A stretch of DNA of 64,000 nt from Phymatolithon calcareum (taxonomy: Eukaryota; Rhodophyta; Florideophyceae; Hapalidiales), in NCBI GenBank assembly GCA_977006965.1, contig OZ345362.1, positions 2,294,001 through 2,358,000 of the forward strand, written 5' to 3'. Both the position numbers and the translations under genes were made by a program. How positions within the stretch are numbered: the stretch's first letter is position 1; every line of letters begins with the position of its first letter. Of the stretch, positions 42,851-55,911 are shown one piece after another. Under the pieces are notes generated by a model. It made no database searches, was not told the origin of the DNA, and saw only the letters and a list, made by a program, of their open reading frames with translations.

Positions 42851-45800
42851 TTCAACAGAGGCATTGGCGTGGTTATACATATTCCCCTTTTGCTGCTCTG
42901 GACGACACGTACAGGAAGGGCGTCGCTGTTAGTGGGAATATCCGTCTCACGAGCTATTAATACCAGGTTTATTATAGTGGGCTCTTTGCGGAAGCAAGAG
43001 CACTGCTCGTTCCGATCAACTTCTGATTTGAAAAACTATCGCATCGGGACTGGATGATAAAGCGCTAGCAAAATTAATGGCGCAAGCAACGCCTGCCTTC
43101 TCATGCTAATTTCCCATCACGCGCTAGAAAATTGCCAGAAGGCCACCAGCGTCACAAACTCCCAAGACAGTTCAACATTGTTTAGGAATGACGCAAGAAA
43201 AAAACTGGAGGCCATCGAAGTAGCTACTAAGATCTATTGCATGTCTTAACTTCCAATGCACCTGGTTTCTTTGCTTCATTTTTCTCTCATCGTGCGGGGT
43301 CCTGGTGCACCCTGATTGCTCATTTTGTCTCTTGTACTAAACGTCAACGCTAATCTGCTGCCTCAGAAAAGATTTTGAGGGCATTTAATGTAAACCTATC
43401 CTCATCTCCTCACGAGCCTTGCACGTGAGAAGAGAAGAAACATTGCAGTGATGATATCTCTTTGGATACTGAGCACTGCTTGTGGCTTTCTAAGCCACCT
43501 ATCAGCTCCTTGCAATCGGGCCGCAGTGAGCAGAGAGTCCTTGTGAGGCAAATGCATAAGGTATTCAGTGAGTTGACGCCGAGTTCATCTGTCGAGGTGT
43601 ACTTGTTGATGTCGCGGACGGCAAGCTGATCTGATCGCAGGCATTCCGACAAACGTCGTTGAGCTCCCACCGTTCAACTCCAGTTCACATAAAGTTCTTC
43701 ATATGGGGACATTGCATGTTTTTATTTTAGAAGCCCTCAACGCCGGCACACGCCAACACTAGAGCAGCTTCGCATTAGTCTGTAACCCTTCCGGGAAAGA
43801 CTTAAACTGTTCTTCATATGCACAAAACATATCGTAATTATAGGGCGCATAAGGAGTTTTTCCGCAGTGACGCAGAGCTCATAGATATCTGAAACTCTTC
43901 GGCGCGAAATATAGCCTCTGTCATAATTATGAAGGCTGGACACCCTCTCTCGTTTATTTGCAAAGAAAAAATATGTATGATGCACGAGCGGTGGAGAGTG
44001 GGTTGCTGCGAGGACTTCCGCACTGTGTATGACGCGCAACCATGACATACTACTCGCTCCCCATGGTATTTATAAACTGGACCAAAGGGCTCATCTCCGT
44101 TGGCTTCTCTCGCTGCACTCCTCAGTTTGCCACGACGGCTTCCTTGACTATCACGACTCTGGTTAGAAGTGCTAAGTAAATATTTGTTTTTTCCGAGAAA
44201 TAAACTGTATTTGAAATTGTAGGTTTCGCAAGCTCTCGATCAGGGTTTGCTGAAGATTCAGTTCTGAAGCTATCCGGGATCTCGTTACCGTAAACTATCT
44301 ATTGTAAAACAATGAGGTTGCAACCTTTTTAGGGATAAGTATGTAGGACAAACAATGATTAAAGGTTTCTTGAGACTTTGCCGAATTGAATGGAAGAAGA
44401 TAAAGCATTGACAAACTTGGAAAGCTGTTGAGGCTTCATATTTGTTCGACATATACTTGCAAAAAACAGCGTTAACAGGGGTTTATTCAATTGATCGCAA
44501 TTAAAGATGTGTCAATATTAGCTTTGGATCTAGCGCCAAGTCTGGATTGCCACAGACACTCACAATTTCCCTTTTCTGGATCGAGCGGAACAGGCACACT
44601 TTAGATACCCCAAAGCAGCGTCAGATACACTCTGCCCGTTGAGGTGTCTGTGGAACATAATCTTGGCAGCTGAGAAGGATATGTACAGTCGTCGCCGCCA
44701 CGAGGGCGACAGAAATTGTACCGGTGCGAGTCATGTTCCTGTTCTGGGCTGTAAATTTGCAGTGCTGTGAAAAATCACAGATTGTGACTTCATAGAGATA
44801 GCTGTCTTTGGGCACATCAAGGGTAACCAGCACTGCTGTCCACAGCAAGAGCGTTGAAAACTTCTGAAATCGTGCGCGCTCTATTCCTACCTTGGGGAGG
44901 TACCTGACCTGCAATGATTGTGGCGGAATCACCCTCATACAAATGCAACATGGGCTGGGACCAGATAATAGAAAAAGCTGACCATTGGCAGTTCGAGCAC
45001 GTTCTGAATTCGATTAATTGAGATGCACTGCACGGAACGTGCACCAGCTGCTCCACTGCCCTAAGCTTCGGCGTGGCACGGAAGAATTCTCTCAAGTCAG
45101 ATGCCTTTGCTTGACATTTACAGCAGAAGTACTGCATAGCCTGCAAATGACGCCCGTGTACGACGGAAAAAACTATTTTCGACATCAGCGGATCTCTTAT
45201 TCAGAAATATGCCGTTCATAGTTTCAACTCTTTCCTGTAGGGTAAAATGAACTGATATCCATATGAATGGAAGTCCCGTAGCGTTCGAAGTTGACTCGGG
45301 AAGTGGCTTCATAGCAGATGCAGTTCTCTGGTAAGTCACGCTGCAACGAACGTGCATTGTCGAGACGACGCTGAAAGAGAGCCTTGCTTTTACATATCCG
45401 AAATTTGTTCAAAAAATTGCAATATATCGGTAAGCACATAGGTACAAAACAGACGCTACTTATCCTAAAGGCATGTTTTCTTTGCATCAATGAAAGCGTA
45501 GATTGCAGTATTGTAGCCTCGTTTCAATCTTTAAAACTGCTCTGCGTCGGACGACTGGCGCAAAATCAATTGCGGCATCATTCTTGACCTCAGACTACAT
45601 ACTTTGAGGAACAGCTCTTTCTGCATTAGAAATTATTTTCTGTTCGTGAAGAGTCGTAAATACCACGCCTAGAACGCAGCTCATTTCTCCGATAATTGAA
45701 GTCAACAGTGGACTACTTGTCGTCTTTCTCCTGGTTCAGCATTGATATTTTTCGTCCATTTCGAGCTTGTTTATAACCTAGGTATCAGCCTTGTTGGTGA

Positions 45801-46414
45801 GTGTCTTTGAGCTCAAGCAAAACTGACAGCACTGCACGACATATATATGGAATCTGCACAGAGAAAACATGACACAAGCAACGAAAAACCTCAATACCCA
45901 TGGTTTCGTTTCTAGTCCCAACGTCAAGTTCTCCTGTATATAGAATCTTTCAGTTTCCAACTTTCCTGACGTTAGCGCACCAACATCGCCACAGCTGACA
46001 CAATGGAAAAATCCCTTATTGTGTGTTCTGAGCGCGTGAGTGACTCAGCAGAAAAGGGTAATACTGAACTGCAGTGGATCATTTCCATTCTCTCGTTTGG
46101 GCCATGTGCAGCGAATTTTCACCAAACAATTATGCCCCCGACGGTTAAATGCGCAGTACATCGTCAGTAGTTGCGAGTACTGCATTGAATACTCGTCATA
46201 TACGGGTACGAAATGCGCAGATATTGATATGATCGGAGTGTTTATTCTCTAATTTTGATTTGCAAACGTTCGGGTACAAAACTCTTGTCCGTGCGATGCA
46301 TAGCGCTTGAGAGTTGTCGTCCTCATAGCGTGGAGGACAAAGAAACTCTCTGTCCCGCATGTCGTGTAGACGGCAGACGCAGCACGACCAAGAGCAAAAA
46401 TCTTTGCCAGTCAT

Positions 46415-46786
46415 GTGTTGCCAATAAGCTATTACAGCATTATAGTTCTCGGATGGAAGAAATGTGTTGCAGTTTTCGCGCAGCAGGCAAGTCGAATGAT
46501 AAACTGGTGGTACGCTGCCTTGTTGAGCATTGTGCTGGAGGCCGCCGCATGTGCAGTTTTGTTCGTCCGCTTTCCAGCAGGAGCCTTGAGCGATTTACAC
46601 ACATCCGCGTTTCAAACAGTAGATCCAGACTCAGCGACTGAATTCAAACGAGTCTTATATCTTCTTTTCGCCTTCGTAATCAACTTCATTTTTTACAACG
46701 TGGTCCTGGGCGCTCCAATGCTCATGGTCTTATTAAACTGTTCAAGGACTGCGATTGCTCCCTTCGCCACAGCGGTGACTTGTTGA
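46415..46786 (+). CDS. Possible small membrane protein
   Basis: 123 codons. Two hydrophobic stretches are visible: WWYAALLSIVLEAAACAVLF (about residues 30-52) and RVLYLLFAFVINFIFYNVVL (about 79-98), the latter continuing into GAPMLMVLL. They are separated by a polar loop with DPDSATEFKR. No family resemblance, no paralogue in the window, and an overlapping frame (46255-46641) has Cys pairs (CPAC, CQSC). Two long hydrophobic stretches could be chance in T-rich DNA, so the coding status is uncertain. Confidence 0.25.
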   Translation: MLPISYYSIIVLGWKKCVAVFAQQASRMINWWYAALLSIVLEAAACAVLFVRFPAGALSDLHTSAFQTVDPDSATEFKRVLYLLFAFVINFIFYNVVLGAPMLMVLLNCSRTAIAPFATAVTC

Positions 46787-47693
46787 ACGAATGTTAATTA
46801 ATCTGAGTTCTTCTCGACCGATCGCAGAAGGTTTTCGTGCCGTACAGCTAAAACAGAGACCAGATGTATGACAGCTGTACCACAAATATTTCTTGCTTTA
46901 TGATCTCCACAATGGTATTTCGTGGAGTTGCTGAAGAAACACTTTCCTCATTCTACACGCAAGAATGAAGTATTGTAAAAACAGATCTGTGCTGTATTTC
47001 TGTCGTATATATCATCTGCCTTCTTTCTGGCCGAAATGTCTTGCAACTTGCTTATTCATGTACGTACGTAGCTTATCTCAGTAAGTAAACTCTAACACGA
47101 CCAGCTCACCAATCTATCCGTGGCCTAGAAGACAGTCTTGCATGAGGAACGTAGAGATCTGCGCTGGGTCGCGTACATCCGCCAAAAGGATTTGCAGCGT
47201 GTCACGCAAGTCATTCTCTGCTGACCTGGGCGAGCTAAAGCTATTCGAATGGAAATATACTAGAGAAAACGTAGGCCATTGAAATGCTGCTCGTCCCCTA
47301 TTGCGGAGATTCAGAAAACGAAAAATAAATACAAAAATATATCGATTTGATTTCATTCCGAGGATAGACCGAGCCAAGAGCAACTGCTTTCAATACCGAT
47401 CTTTTCTTTTCTATTTCCTTTAGATACTGTGCAGTTGATACTCCACGGTAAAGAGAGTTTTAGCAGGGGATAGTAATACAGACACGTTTCACCTTCTGGT
47501 GTGCGGCATGATAAGTTAGTAATGAAGACTTTCACCGTGCCGCTATTTGTCGAGGAGGAAATTATTTCTAGAAGATCTTTTTGTACGCTTTACTAGAGAA
47601 TTTGACTCGGAATGGGGACCGAGGTAAAAATCTTCTTGTGTAGATTCTCGTTTAGATTCTTGAGCGCAACTTACTCCCCAGTCTGCACTTCGT

Positions 47694-49058
47694 CTATGTC
47701 GTTTCACTCTTAGCCTGCCTTTTTGCGTGTTCGAACCCGCGGAGAGAGCTTATAGGCGGCAGCACAAAGTCGCTGCACTTCGTATACGGCGAGTTCGGGC
47801 TTACTCTGTGTCGCTTAATACTCTGTACCCCGCAGATACTCGACAAAACACTTCTGGAACCTAACTCGCAAGTGTAGTTTGTTACCATTTTGCCTCGTCG
47901 GTCAGCAACTGTAGTCGCGTTCCTCGTTGAAGCTGTACAATGCTGCTTCGTTGCAAGGGAGAGTAGCGCTGCGGCGGACTGTCGTTCTAATGGAAGCTCT
48001 TTCGTCGTAACATGAGCACATCCGGTCTTGCTTTCCGAGGTGTCATTGTGGAAAAGTCGTCCGCGTATTAGGGGCGGGTGCGAGGACGACGTGCTATCCG
48101 GTTGTCCGTCATGATTCGACGGCGCGGAGTTTGTTTGGGCGACTGGAGAGCAGGTAGCGGCTTTTTGGTTCCCCTCAAATGCATCCATACTCTTGAAGCG
48201 TTTCACGGAGGTTGGAGAGTGCATTACCGGAGACGTTTTACAGCGTATTGCTCCAAGAACAGAGCTGTCAAGGTACGACGGACGTCTTCTTTTCAAAGCA
48301 CGAATGCCGTAGCCAGGCGGTGGAGAGATGGGTGAATTATGGATATAGTTCTGGCCATGTTGCTTAGTGAAATGTGCAATCTGGTTCCGGTAAAGCGGCT
48401 CTGTGCTCAAGTTGTTTGCTCGTTCGGCAGCAAGTTGCTTGCGTCGTGCAGCCAGGAATTCTTGTGGTGCCCATATGAAAGATGCTTCATTCAGCAGCAG
48501 CTCACGATGCGGAAGCAGTTTTCCCTTCCGCTTGTTTTGGCGCTGCGTGTTGACCCACCAGCCAAGCTCACCTTCGTTGAAGGGGACACACGAGTGGCCG
48601 TTTACAGCGCGGAAATGCAGTAACCGGTTGTACTTGTCCTTCCAGTCGGCCTCAGCAGTGTTCCAGATGAACGAGACGGCGTTCAGCTTTTCGATTCGAT
48701 GTTGAGCGAGCTTGTTTCGTCGACGGTTTGCACGCATTTTCGCTACCCACATGCCCAGAACGTTGTCCGAAATAGGGACGCAACAATGACCGTGAGTCTC
48801 CTTGTACTTGACGAGTAGGGCATACTTGTGCTCCCAAGCAGCTTCATTTGTGTTCCACACGAATCCGAGTGTGTCGAGCTTTCTCTGTCGCTCGCTCTCG
48901 AGTTTGGACTTCTTGTGGAGCTCGCGCTGACGGACAACCCAGCGGCCGAGCTTTCCTTCGGCCTTGGGAACGTTACAGTGGCCTTGAAGTTTCTGCCATT
49001 GGCTGAGTTCGATGAAGCGCTGCTCCCATAGGATGTCGCTGTCGCTCTCGGGCTCCAT
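47694..49058 (-). CDS. Triple helicase-associated (HA) repeat protein, paralogue 2
   Basis: 454 residues (MEPESDSDILWEQRF). The three HA repeats occupy the same positions as in paralogue 1 (11-68, 75-132, 139-196) and are nearly identical, e.g. HCNVPKAEGKLGRWVVRQRE. The tail is divergent in length and sequence except for short islands: SPTSVKRFK, SVLSSICG, and DFVLPPISSLRGFEHAK near the C-terminus. The gene converges on paralogue 1 with about 8.2 kb between. The TATA-like box is 44 nt upstream of the ATG. Absence of introns and keeping of tail motifs argue that both copies are functional. Role as for paralogue 1: probably nuclear, nucleic-acid binding by inference only. Confidence 0.92.
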   Translation of the reverse strand: MEPESDSDILWEQRFIELSQWQKLQGHCNVPKAEGKLGRWVVRQRELHKKSKLESERQRKLDTLGFVWNTNEAAWEHKYALLVKYKETHGHCCVPISDNVLGMWVAKMRANRRRNKLAQHRIEKLNAVSFIWNTAEADWKDKYNRLLHFRAVNGHSCVPFNEGELGWWVNTQRQNKRKGKLLPHRELLLNEASFIWAPQEFLAARRKQLAAERANNLSTEPLYRNQIAHFTKQHGQNYIHNSPISPPPGYGIRALKRRRPSYLDSSVLGAIRCKTSPVMHSPTSVKRFKSMDAFEGNQKAATCSPVAQTNSAPSNHDGQPDSTSSSHPPLIRGRLFHNDTSESKTGCAHVTTKELPLERQSAAALLSLATKQHCTASTRNATTVADRRGKMVTNYTCELGSRSVLSSICGVQSIKRHRVSPNSPYTKCSDFVLPPISSLRGFEHAKRQAKSETT

Positions 49059-49101
49059 CTTGAGCAGGAGAGGGGCAGGGAAATTGAACGCTAGGAAGAG
49101 G

Positions 49102-49109
49102 CTATATAG
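49102..49109 (-). promoter_or_regulatory. TATA box of HA-repeat gene 2
   Basis: CTATATAG, 44 nt upstream of the ATG on the minus strand, inside AGAGGCTATATAGTCGGCGG (plus-strand reading). Confidence 0.5.
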
Positions 49110-51734
49110 TCGGCGGTCAGAGATTGTCGACTGGACACTGGCTAGTGTCTGGAATGCGTCACAAATAATGCGTAAGTCACCATATGAACATCACAAACTC
49201 ACGTGTTCATTGGAGATGAGGAAGGTACGTGGATGCGGTGCTGACGATGACTTAGGGCTATGTGCGGTGCTCCACGGGATCGTATGTCAGTTGAATAGCC
49301 AAAACAACGCGTTCTAAAAGTCACGTCGGGATAGCTTGCGGCACTGCTGGTTCCGGTGTGAGATATGTCCCAGTCGCGTAATTCATGAGCCGTGGAAGAA
49401 TATGTAAAAAGACAACTATGGATCGCAGAATTTAGAAACGGCGACGACAAATGAATAGATTTCCCCGACAAATCCACACCTTTTGGAATTTTTAAAACGT
49501 CATCTATCACTCTATTCCCTAAAATAATTATGTCATGATTACCCTAATTACAAATCGAGAAACTTGCGAATGAGCATTGCGTCTGAAGCACCGCTCTTTG
49601 CTGCAAATTAGAATTCCTGCTGTTCATCTTCTGCATCAATACCGATCTTGTCGTCTGTCCGCAACGATCCACAGGCGTCCCATTCGCTATGTCGTGTGCT
49701 ATAAGAAAATCACCCCCTTCGCTCGACGCTTGCGCCAGGCTGTTGCTTCACCATGCATTCTTCGTCTTTCCCCGTTGCACTACATGACATACATCTTTGT
49801 CCATAGCGCGATAGTCTGAGATGCTCAGCAATTGGTCGGCTTGTGCAATAAAAGGTGAAATCATGGCAGCTTAACATCTGGATAGTTATTATACTGTTAG
49901 GTCTCTGAGTTAGGCATCTGAGTCGTCGACGACAATGCGGACGATAATTAGAGTTACAGATTACGTTGTCCGTCCTGAGGAGTGACGTTCGTGTGCTTGG
50001 AGCGATATATGAGCTGCCACGGGGCTATTCTGCCAACTGGAGGTCTTATTGCACTGTTGGGTACGGCTTGACGAACCGGGAATGGCTCTGGCATTCTGCC
50101 AGATCGCAATCTTTGACGTTCCGACGTCAGACGGCGGCTGTTTCGAAAACATGATTATTAGGAGCTGAAACGTCCATGTTCACTTTGGAAGCAAATTAGA
50201 TTTCCTGCGACGCTGTGTAAGTGTGGAAGCGATATTGTACGTCAGCGTGATGTGACGTGACTGAATCTTTTTGCCTGCACAGGCGGTGGTTATTTGTAGC
50301 CATTAAATACTGAAGTAGTATGATATGATTGATTTTTTAAATAATGAATAGCGATGCTGGGTGGACTGATTTTCATTAGAATTTCTAAAATGAGCTATTG
50401 CGCTATTCACAGTATGACACCGTATCAGATATGGTATATTCGCAACGGGCGCAAGTAAAATGGTATTGCGACATTCGTACGCTTTCACTACAAGTGGCCA
50501 ACACCGCAAGAATCAAACAACGGTCAGTCCATCGTATTTTTTTTAAATTTGGAATATATTAAACGCCCTCAGCAACACTCATGAGACTGTAAGGGAGATG
50601 CGTTTCGGTTGCTACTTCTCTTGCAGCCCCTTTACTCTGGTCAGATGCGCGCAGGCCGATAGTCCATCGTAATGTCAATCTCTTCGCCAGCCTGAGAGAT
50701 GCGGTGAAGTGCAGCCATCTTAGACCGCTCATGTGGTGCACAAAGCGGAACTGGTTTGCCGAACCTTAAGAAGAGATTTCAATATAATATAATCTCTTCA
50801 TGAGCGTCGGCTACCAGTTCGCTATTTGTTAATTTTTTCAACGCACGGCAAGTTTCTTAATTTACACTTATGATCACCGTTGTGTTCTCCACTGCGCAAT
50901 TTCTCGATGTAGCTATCTCTTATGAACTACACAGCAGCCGAAACATGGATTTTCCAGGTGCGACACGAAAATTTTCATCTATCGGGAGTGCTCTGTGGCT
51001 GAAACATAGGTACTGCAGTATATTCCTTTCTATTCGCTGTTTTCTTCAAGAGAGATCAAGAACTACACTTCCTACTTTCTGCGACAGTATGTGTTTTCCT
51101 ATTTCTGGTTCAAAGTACGTCACGTTACTATTATGATATGGAAACTGGAGCGGTCGCTCTGATTTTCACGGTACGACCTTAGTCAAAGTTAATCGATGTT
51201 CTGTTTCGGCTCCAGCTTGGAGCAAAGTTCACACTTTATTGTCCTAGCTGCTGTGGCCGACTTGCACCGGTTGAGAATCGTGTAAAGAACAGACCGGTAA
51301 ACTCGCAGATAATCCGGGGAAATGTAAGGATTTGTTTAAAAGCTCCCAGCATCTCACCGCAGAGTAACAGGGCTCGCTTTTCGAACTGTTTTCTAGGGTT
51401 GCGTAGTCTAGTCACTTATGACCTCCTTAATTCCAATTTCTTTACTAACAATTGCACGTATGAACCGTTTTCGCTCATCTTTCATATCAGAACCCCTCCG
51501 CGATGATGATAAAATGCGCTGGAGAGTAGCCATCTCAATTACCGCTATTATTCTGTAACCAGTGTATGGTGTTTTGTCCAAAAAGGTTATTGTCTTCCCG
51601 GATGCGATCGAACTCGTCTCGGTTGGCTATACCAGCAGGTATACAGGTTCAGCCTTGTTCGTAAATGAAGTTCCCCGATATCGAATCAGCCAAACTTTCT
51701 CCAATCAGCGAGATGACGTAGACAAATATCAGCC
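49110..51734. other. Gene-free stretch
   Basis: Short frames only, none with features. The AT content rises between 50290 and 50560. I see nothing that I can name before the LINE fragment L3. Confidence 0.4.
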
Positions 51735-52535
51735 ATCAGGATATTCAAACCCGTTGATTCTCTCCAAATGGGAGTATGCATTCACTTGACCCCGATCACG
51801 AAACGACTACTATCGGAAATTGAAACAGCAGAAGGTCTTTTCTACATATACGTTTTCGGAAAATATGCCGAGAATCGAAGGGAGAGGATGCGAGTGCTCT
51901 GCCGTCTCGCCAGACCACAGATGAGGAGAATGCACCAGGCTGAAAGGTTCGCCTTAAGCTTGATAAGACGAAGGAAGTTCCTGGAGCTTTCAGAACAATA
52001 CCAGGGAAGAGAAGATGATCTGGAAGACGTATCACAGGATATTGGGTATCTCGGGGAAGAGGAACACCTTAAAGAAGCTCTGAAACAAGCGGAAGAAGGT
52101 ATAGTGTCAAAAAAGCGACGCATACAAGCAACAGTCAAAGTCCGGTCGTTGGAAGATGAGGGCCGGACAGTTAAAATCCCGATCGGCGTGCCCAAGGACC
52201 TACCAGGAGTGCTATATATAAGGTACAGAGATGCGCGGTTGAGATGCCTGAGAGTCATTTTCAACAGAGTTCCTTTGTGGAGAAAATCCATTCGGGCGAA
52301 ATACTTTGGGACTGGTGCTGTGGTTGAGCTATCGTGTTGCAACGTATACTACAGTCTATGAAGATGGACCAAGAAACGGAATATGAATGCAAAAGACTTA
52401 CTCGGGCCCTCACAGGGAGAGAAATTCGGATGCAAGAGATATTATAAGGATACTAGAGAGATGAGTATGGAAAACAGCGAGAAGCTGCCCTGTTACTCAA
52501 ATTGAGGCTTTAGGAGCTTTTAAAATAAATCAACA
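51735..52535 (+). pseudogene. LINE fragment, copy L3 (reverse transcriptase C-terminus and 3' tail)
   Basis: The 197-codon frame 51768-52361 aligns with L2. Matches include ETAEGLFYIYVFGKYAENRR, then RMRVLCRLA, LEDVSQDIGYL, LPGVLYIRYRDARLRCLR and VPLWRKSI. The 3' tail ends GAGGCTTTAGGAGCTTTTAA followed by AATAAATC, as in L2. The 5' end is truncated within the thumb region (upstream of NPLILSKWEYAF). No TSD was identified by eye. It preserves the C-terminal segment after RCLR that is frame-broken in L2. Confidence 0.75.
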
Positions 52536-55133
52536 TATATCCCCTAATAACAAGCGAAGCCAAGCTTTCCGAACGGTGAGATGACTTAGATGATATCAGA
52601 GATTTTCGTCCTAGATTCACAGCCAAAAGGCAGGATCTTTGGATGATAATCGGGTCCACGGTTGTAGTGCCCAAAGGGTCTATGAATCGATAGCTGTGTC
52701 CACGACGAGTGGAACGCACCGTCTCCGGCGTTCGCTATTAGCCGCACTAGCTCGTTCTATAATTCTTGATTGGTTTCAGTTTTTTCCCTAGTGCTTGGGT
52801 TCCCTCGCATTGAAGTACTCCCAGTAAGCATTTATGTCATTTCTGCTACACCAATTTCGTTACACACCTTGGGCAAACATTTGCGTTCCTATTAAACATG
52901 AAAGTAAACTATCCACGAAATCAGTCGAATCATTGCTACTGCAGTACACGCAATAAGTGTTGCGTGTAATGTATAAAACCAGGCCTTCTACGTCGCGCTG
53001 GCCGACGTGGAATACCTCGAACACGCTCTAGTCCCCATGCTGAGTCTCGACAGTTATTGTGTTTAGTTGGTGGTCTTCATACTTCAGTTGATGTACAATC
53101 TCTGTACTTTGAATAAGTAAAAGTTTTACGACTCTAAAGTAGTCAAAGTACAGATATTTTGCCCGTAGTGGTGCACAGTCGGTGAAATATTTAGACTGGT
53201 TTCGCTCAACACCAGTATGGGTTAACTTGATGAACAGTACAGGACAATAGTCCTAATTTTTGGGTTTTTTACCTTCTCCGTTAAGGTTTTTCCCAGACAT
53301 ATATTTTACAAATAGTATGGTCTGTAAGCATTTTACGTCTGCCAAGCCCCGGGTATATCTCGAGGCGGCATCTGCCTCCTCAATAAACTCGACAAGCTAG
53401 TTGGCTCTACTCGAAACTTCTTCCTCTCCGATCTCTATCATCTCCGAGTCGGACGGTCACCATTGTTCCGTGTATCCACCACCGTCATTCGTCCCGTTTT
53501 ACTTTCTTTGTTTTGCTTTGTTTTTATTTCGTTTTTGTTTTGTTTTGCTCTTGCACACGATACGAGCGGTCCTGCAAGCCGCCTTAGTAACGTCTCGAGT
53601 TGCTCTCTGATCTACCGGACGGGGATCCGAACATTCCAACGTTCACCTCCTCTTCGGAGTTTGTCCTACAAACAGAATGTGAACATGTCAATGGATCGGA
53701 CTAAGACACTTTGAACGGCAAGTGAAAGTTACTTTCTTGTTTCTTTATTGCATGCTTTTGCAGTTTTTCTAGGCCTCCACATCCTCGCGGTAACAGTAGA
53801 TTTTAACAGATACAAGTGGTACTTGACGTCACAACCGCTCCAAAGCCGCACAAGGTGCAGACCTTCGGGTAGCTTAACATGAATATCTCTACGCAGTCAA
53901 TCTTCAGCCGCCGTCCTTCAAAGGGATGACTAGGGTTGGAAATCATTTAGGATGGTCCTGGTAGCTGGTCATCTCGTTACATTCTTTCATCTCCTTCTAT
54001 TATCTCTCCCAGGATCCTTGAGCATTGCAGCACACCACTCAGGGCGGAATCCATGTACTACCAAAGTACCAGAAGGTGATAGTCTTCTCCCATGGGATAC
54101 GCCGGAACACAGCTCTTGCAGTTATAAAAAATTCTGCCAAGAAGTGGGGAAAAACTCTGGACTAAGCTCTTGTCTCCTTTCTGTAACGCACAGGTGCACG
54201 TGGGGCCGGACGGTTATGATAACTAGTCTCTCTCAAATCCGACTAAATTCGCAAGATTTTTTGAAAATCCGATGACGGCGGGGTCGGATCTGGCAATTCG
54301 AGCGTGGCGAGTTATCGATTCGCCGAGTCTCAGGCGGGCGCTTTCGCAATCGCGCTCGCCATTTCCGGCAGATATTCCATCGAAATAAGCGCATTCTGCA
54401 GCTTGATCGCTCCGGCCGCTTGTGCCGGCGTGGGCACTGGCGCCCGCGCCGGAAAATTTTCTTGTTTCATTTGTGGTCTTTTAGTCCGGTCAGTCTCTCT
54501 TCCCACCGCAACTATCTGCACTCTGCTACACATACCAGAGTACTATATCGAAGACACAGGTGCCCTCCACTAGCCTGGGAACAACAAGAATATCGCCGTG
54601 CCAGGAAAATTGCCTTTTCTAAGAATGGTCTGCAGCACCGAGCAGTGAAGATAAAAAACGCAGGCACATAATTCTTCGCGCAAGAAGGTTTTTAGGTCAC
54701 TTTCCAAGAAGTCCGCCGAACTTGATAGAAGAAATGGGCAGTCAAGGAGCACGGGCAGTTAGAACACTCAACAGCATCCTGAGAAGGCCAACATGGATCC
54801 ATACAGAGGAGACCAACGCTGGCTCAGCCATTGACGAGATACTACGTGATTCTGATTAAGGCAACTGGAATTTCTAGTATAGTAGAATGCTAAGAAAGGT
54901 ACCGACTTTCCTCACGTTGGGACACATGGCATCTTTTCAATAAATCCACTTAATTACGATACCAGAGTTCTCACTCCGTACTGATTTTCTCCACAATGTC
55001 GCTCAATTAAATATCATCCCCAGGCATCACATCCGTGTCGCCCTTTCCCTTAAGCAGACAATCCCTGTTGGTGTGGTCGATTCAATGCGGATCATCATTT
55101 TTCTGCTTTTCTCCTCAAGTGCATATTCCTATA
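52536..55133. other. Gene-free stretch
   Basis: No supported ORF. 53500-53570 is a T/G-rich run (TTTGTTTTG-like). Between 53950 and 54670 there are several overlapping frames of about 80-107 codons without similarity. Nothing else recognised. Confidence 0.4.
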
Positions 55134-55490
55134 TTAATTTCGTCTTCGGTTCTTCTTCGATACTGAGAGCTGTTCCGCTTTTTTTAAGGCTCTTCTAATT
55201 TCGACAACTTCCTTTAGACACTCAACATCCTTCTTTGTTTCCATTATGTCCTCCTCTCGACCAGAATATTCTTCTGTCTCTTCGAGGCACTTGTTATGCC
55301 GTCGCAGGCGCAAAAAGAACCTTTCCGCTTGCTGTCTTCTTCTCATCTCTGGATCTAGTCGACTCAGGATTCTCATTTGGGTACGTTGGTGCTCTGCATA
55401 CTTTCCGAACACATGCTTGTAAAAGAGTCCTTTTGCAGATTCAATAGCCCAACGGAATTGCTTCGTCATTGACGTCACCTATAGAACACA
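55134..55490 (-). pseudogene. LINE fragment, copy L4
   Basis: 114 codons on the minus strand match L2 and L3: ESAKGLFYKHVFGKYAEHQR, then PEMRRRQQAERF, LEETEEYSGREEDI and ALKKAEQLSVSKK. It stops before the LPG.LYIR block. A SINE-b-like element follows at 55512-55732 in the same orientation, placed where the upstream part of the LINE should be. Confidence 0.75.
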
Positions 55491-55511
55491 TTTTCGGCAT
55501 TATTAGACATT

Positions 55512-55732
55512 TTCTTTCTTTCTTTTATGCAGGTTTCGGAGTTGTCGAACAACTCTCCATCCATTAGGCTGCAGTAGTGTAATGTACCACTCATGAATGT
55601 GGAACATGCTTACAGCTAGGCCAAGTCCACTCTTTCCACTCGTTCCACAGTAGAACGACACCCAAGTGGATGTACACCTTCCACGCCTGGATTAGCCTGT
55701 CCCATTTAGGGCAAGCCTTGATCCCTAGTATG
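55512..55732 (-). mobile_element. SINE-b-like element beside LINE L4
   Basis: On the minus strand it ends CCTGCATAAAAGAAAGAAAG, as SINE-b copy 1 ends CCCGCAGTAAAAGAAAGAAA. The preceding bases (TGTTCGACAACTCCGAAA) also match it loosely. Candidate TSD ATTAGAC (55502 and 55733). The body is diverged, so the boundaries are tentative. Confidence 0.5.
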
Positions 55733-55911
55733 ATTAGACTAGATCTCTAGCGACAGCCATAAGAGCAGCCATCACTTTAGAGTAAAGTTCTCTGGAGGAA
55801 GCTATCGCACTCCACCTTTTCTTAACTGAAGCTCACCACAGTGATCACTGCGACTTAAGCTTCAACGAAGCTCTCGTTCAGAAATTTTTTCGACTCAACC
55901 TGCAGAAACGA

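Larger units (their letters stand above)
39642..47693. other. Long gene-poor interval between the HA paralogues
   Basis: No convincing gene in about 8 kb. Noted items are a 12-bp inverted repeat CCGTTCGTGCAC (40215-40226 versus 40303-40314), the retroelement tail at 42650-42850, a set of overlapping minus-strand frames at 44621-45490 with one hydrophobic stretch (ISVALVAATTVHILL), and the membrane-like ORF at 46415-46786. 47330-47400 is AT-rich. Confidence 0.4.

Noticed and set aside
44621-45490. A possible multi-exon minus-strand gene
   Set aside because: Three overlapping frames with Cys residues and one hydrophobic stretch, but no splice-site pattern or family match that I could defend.
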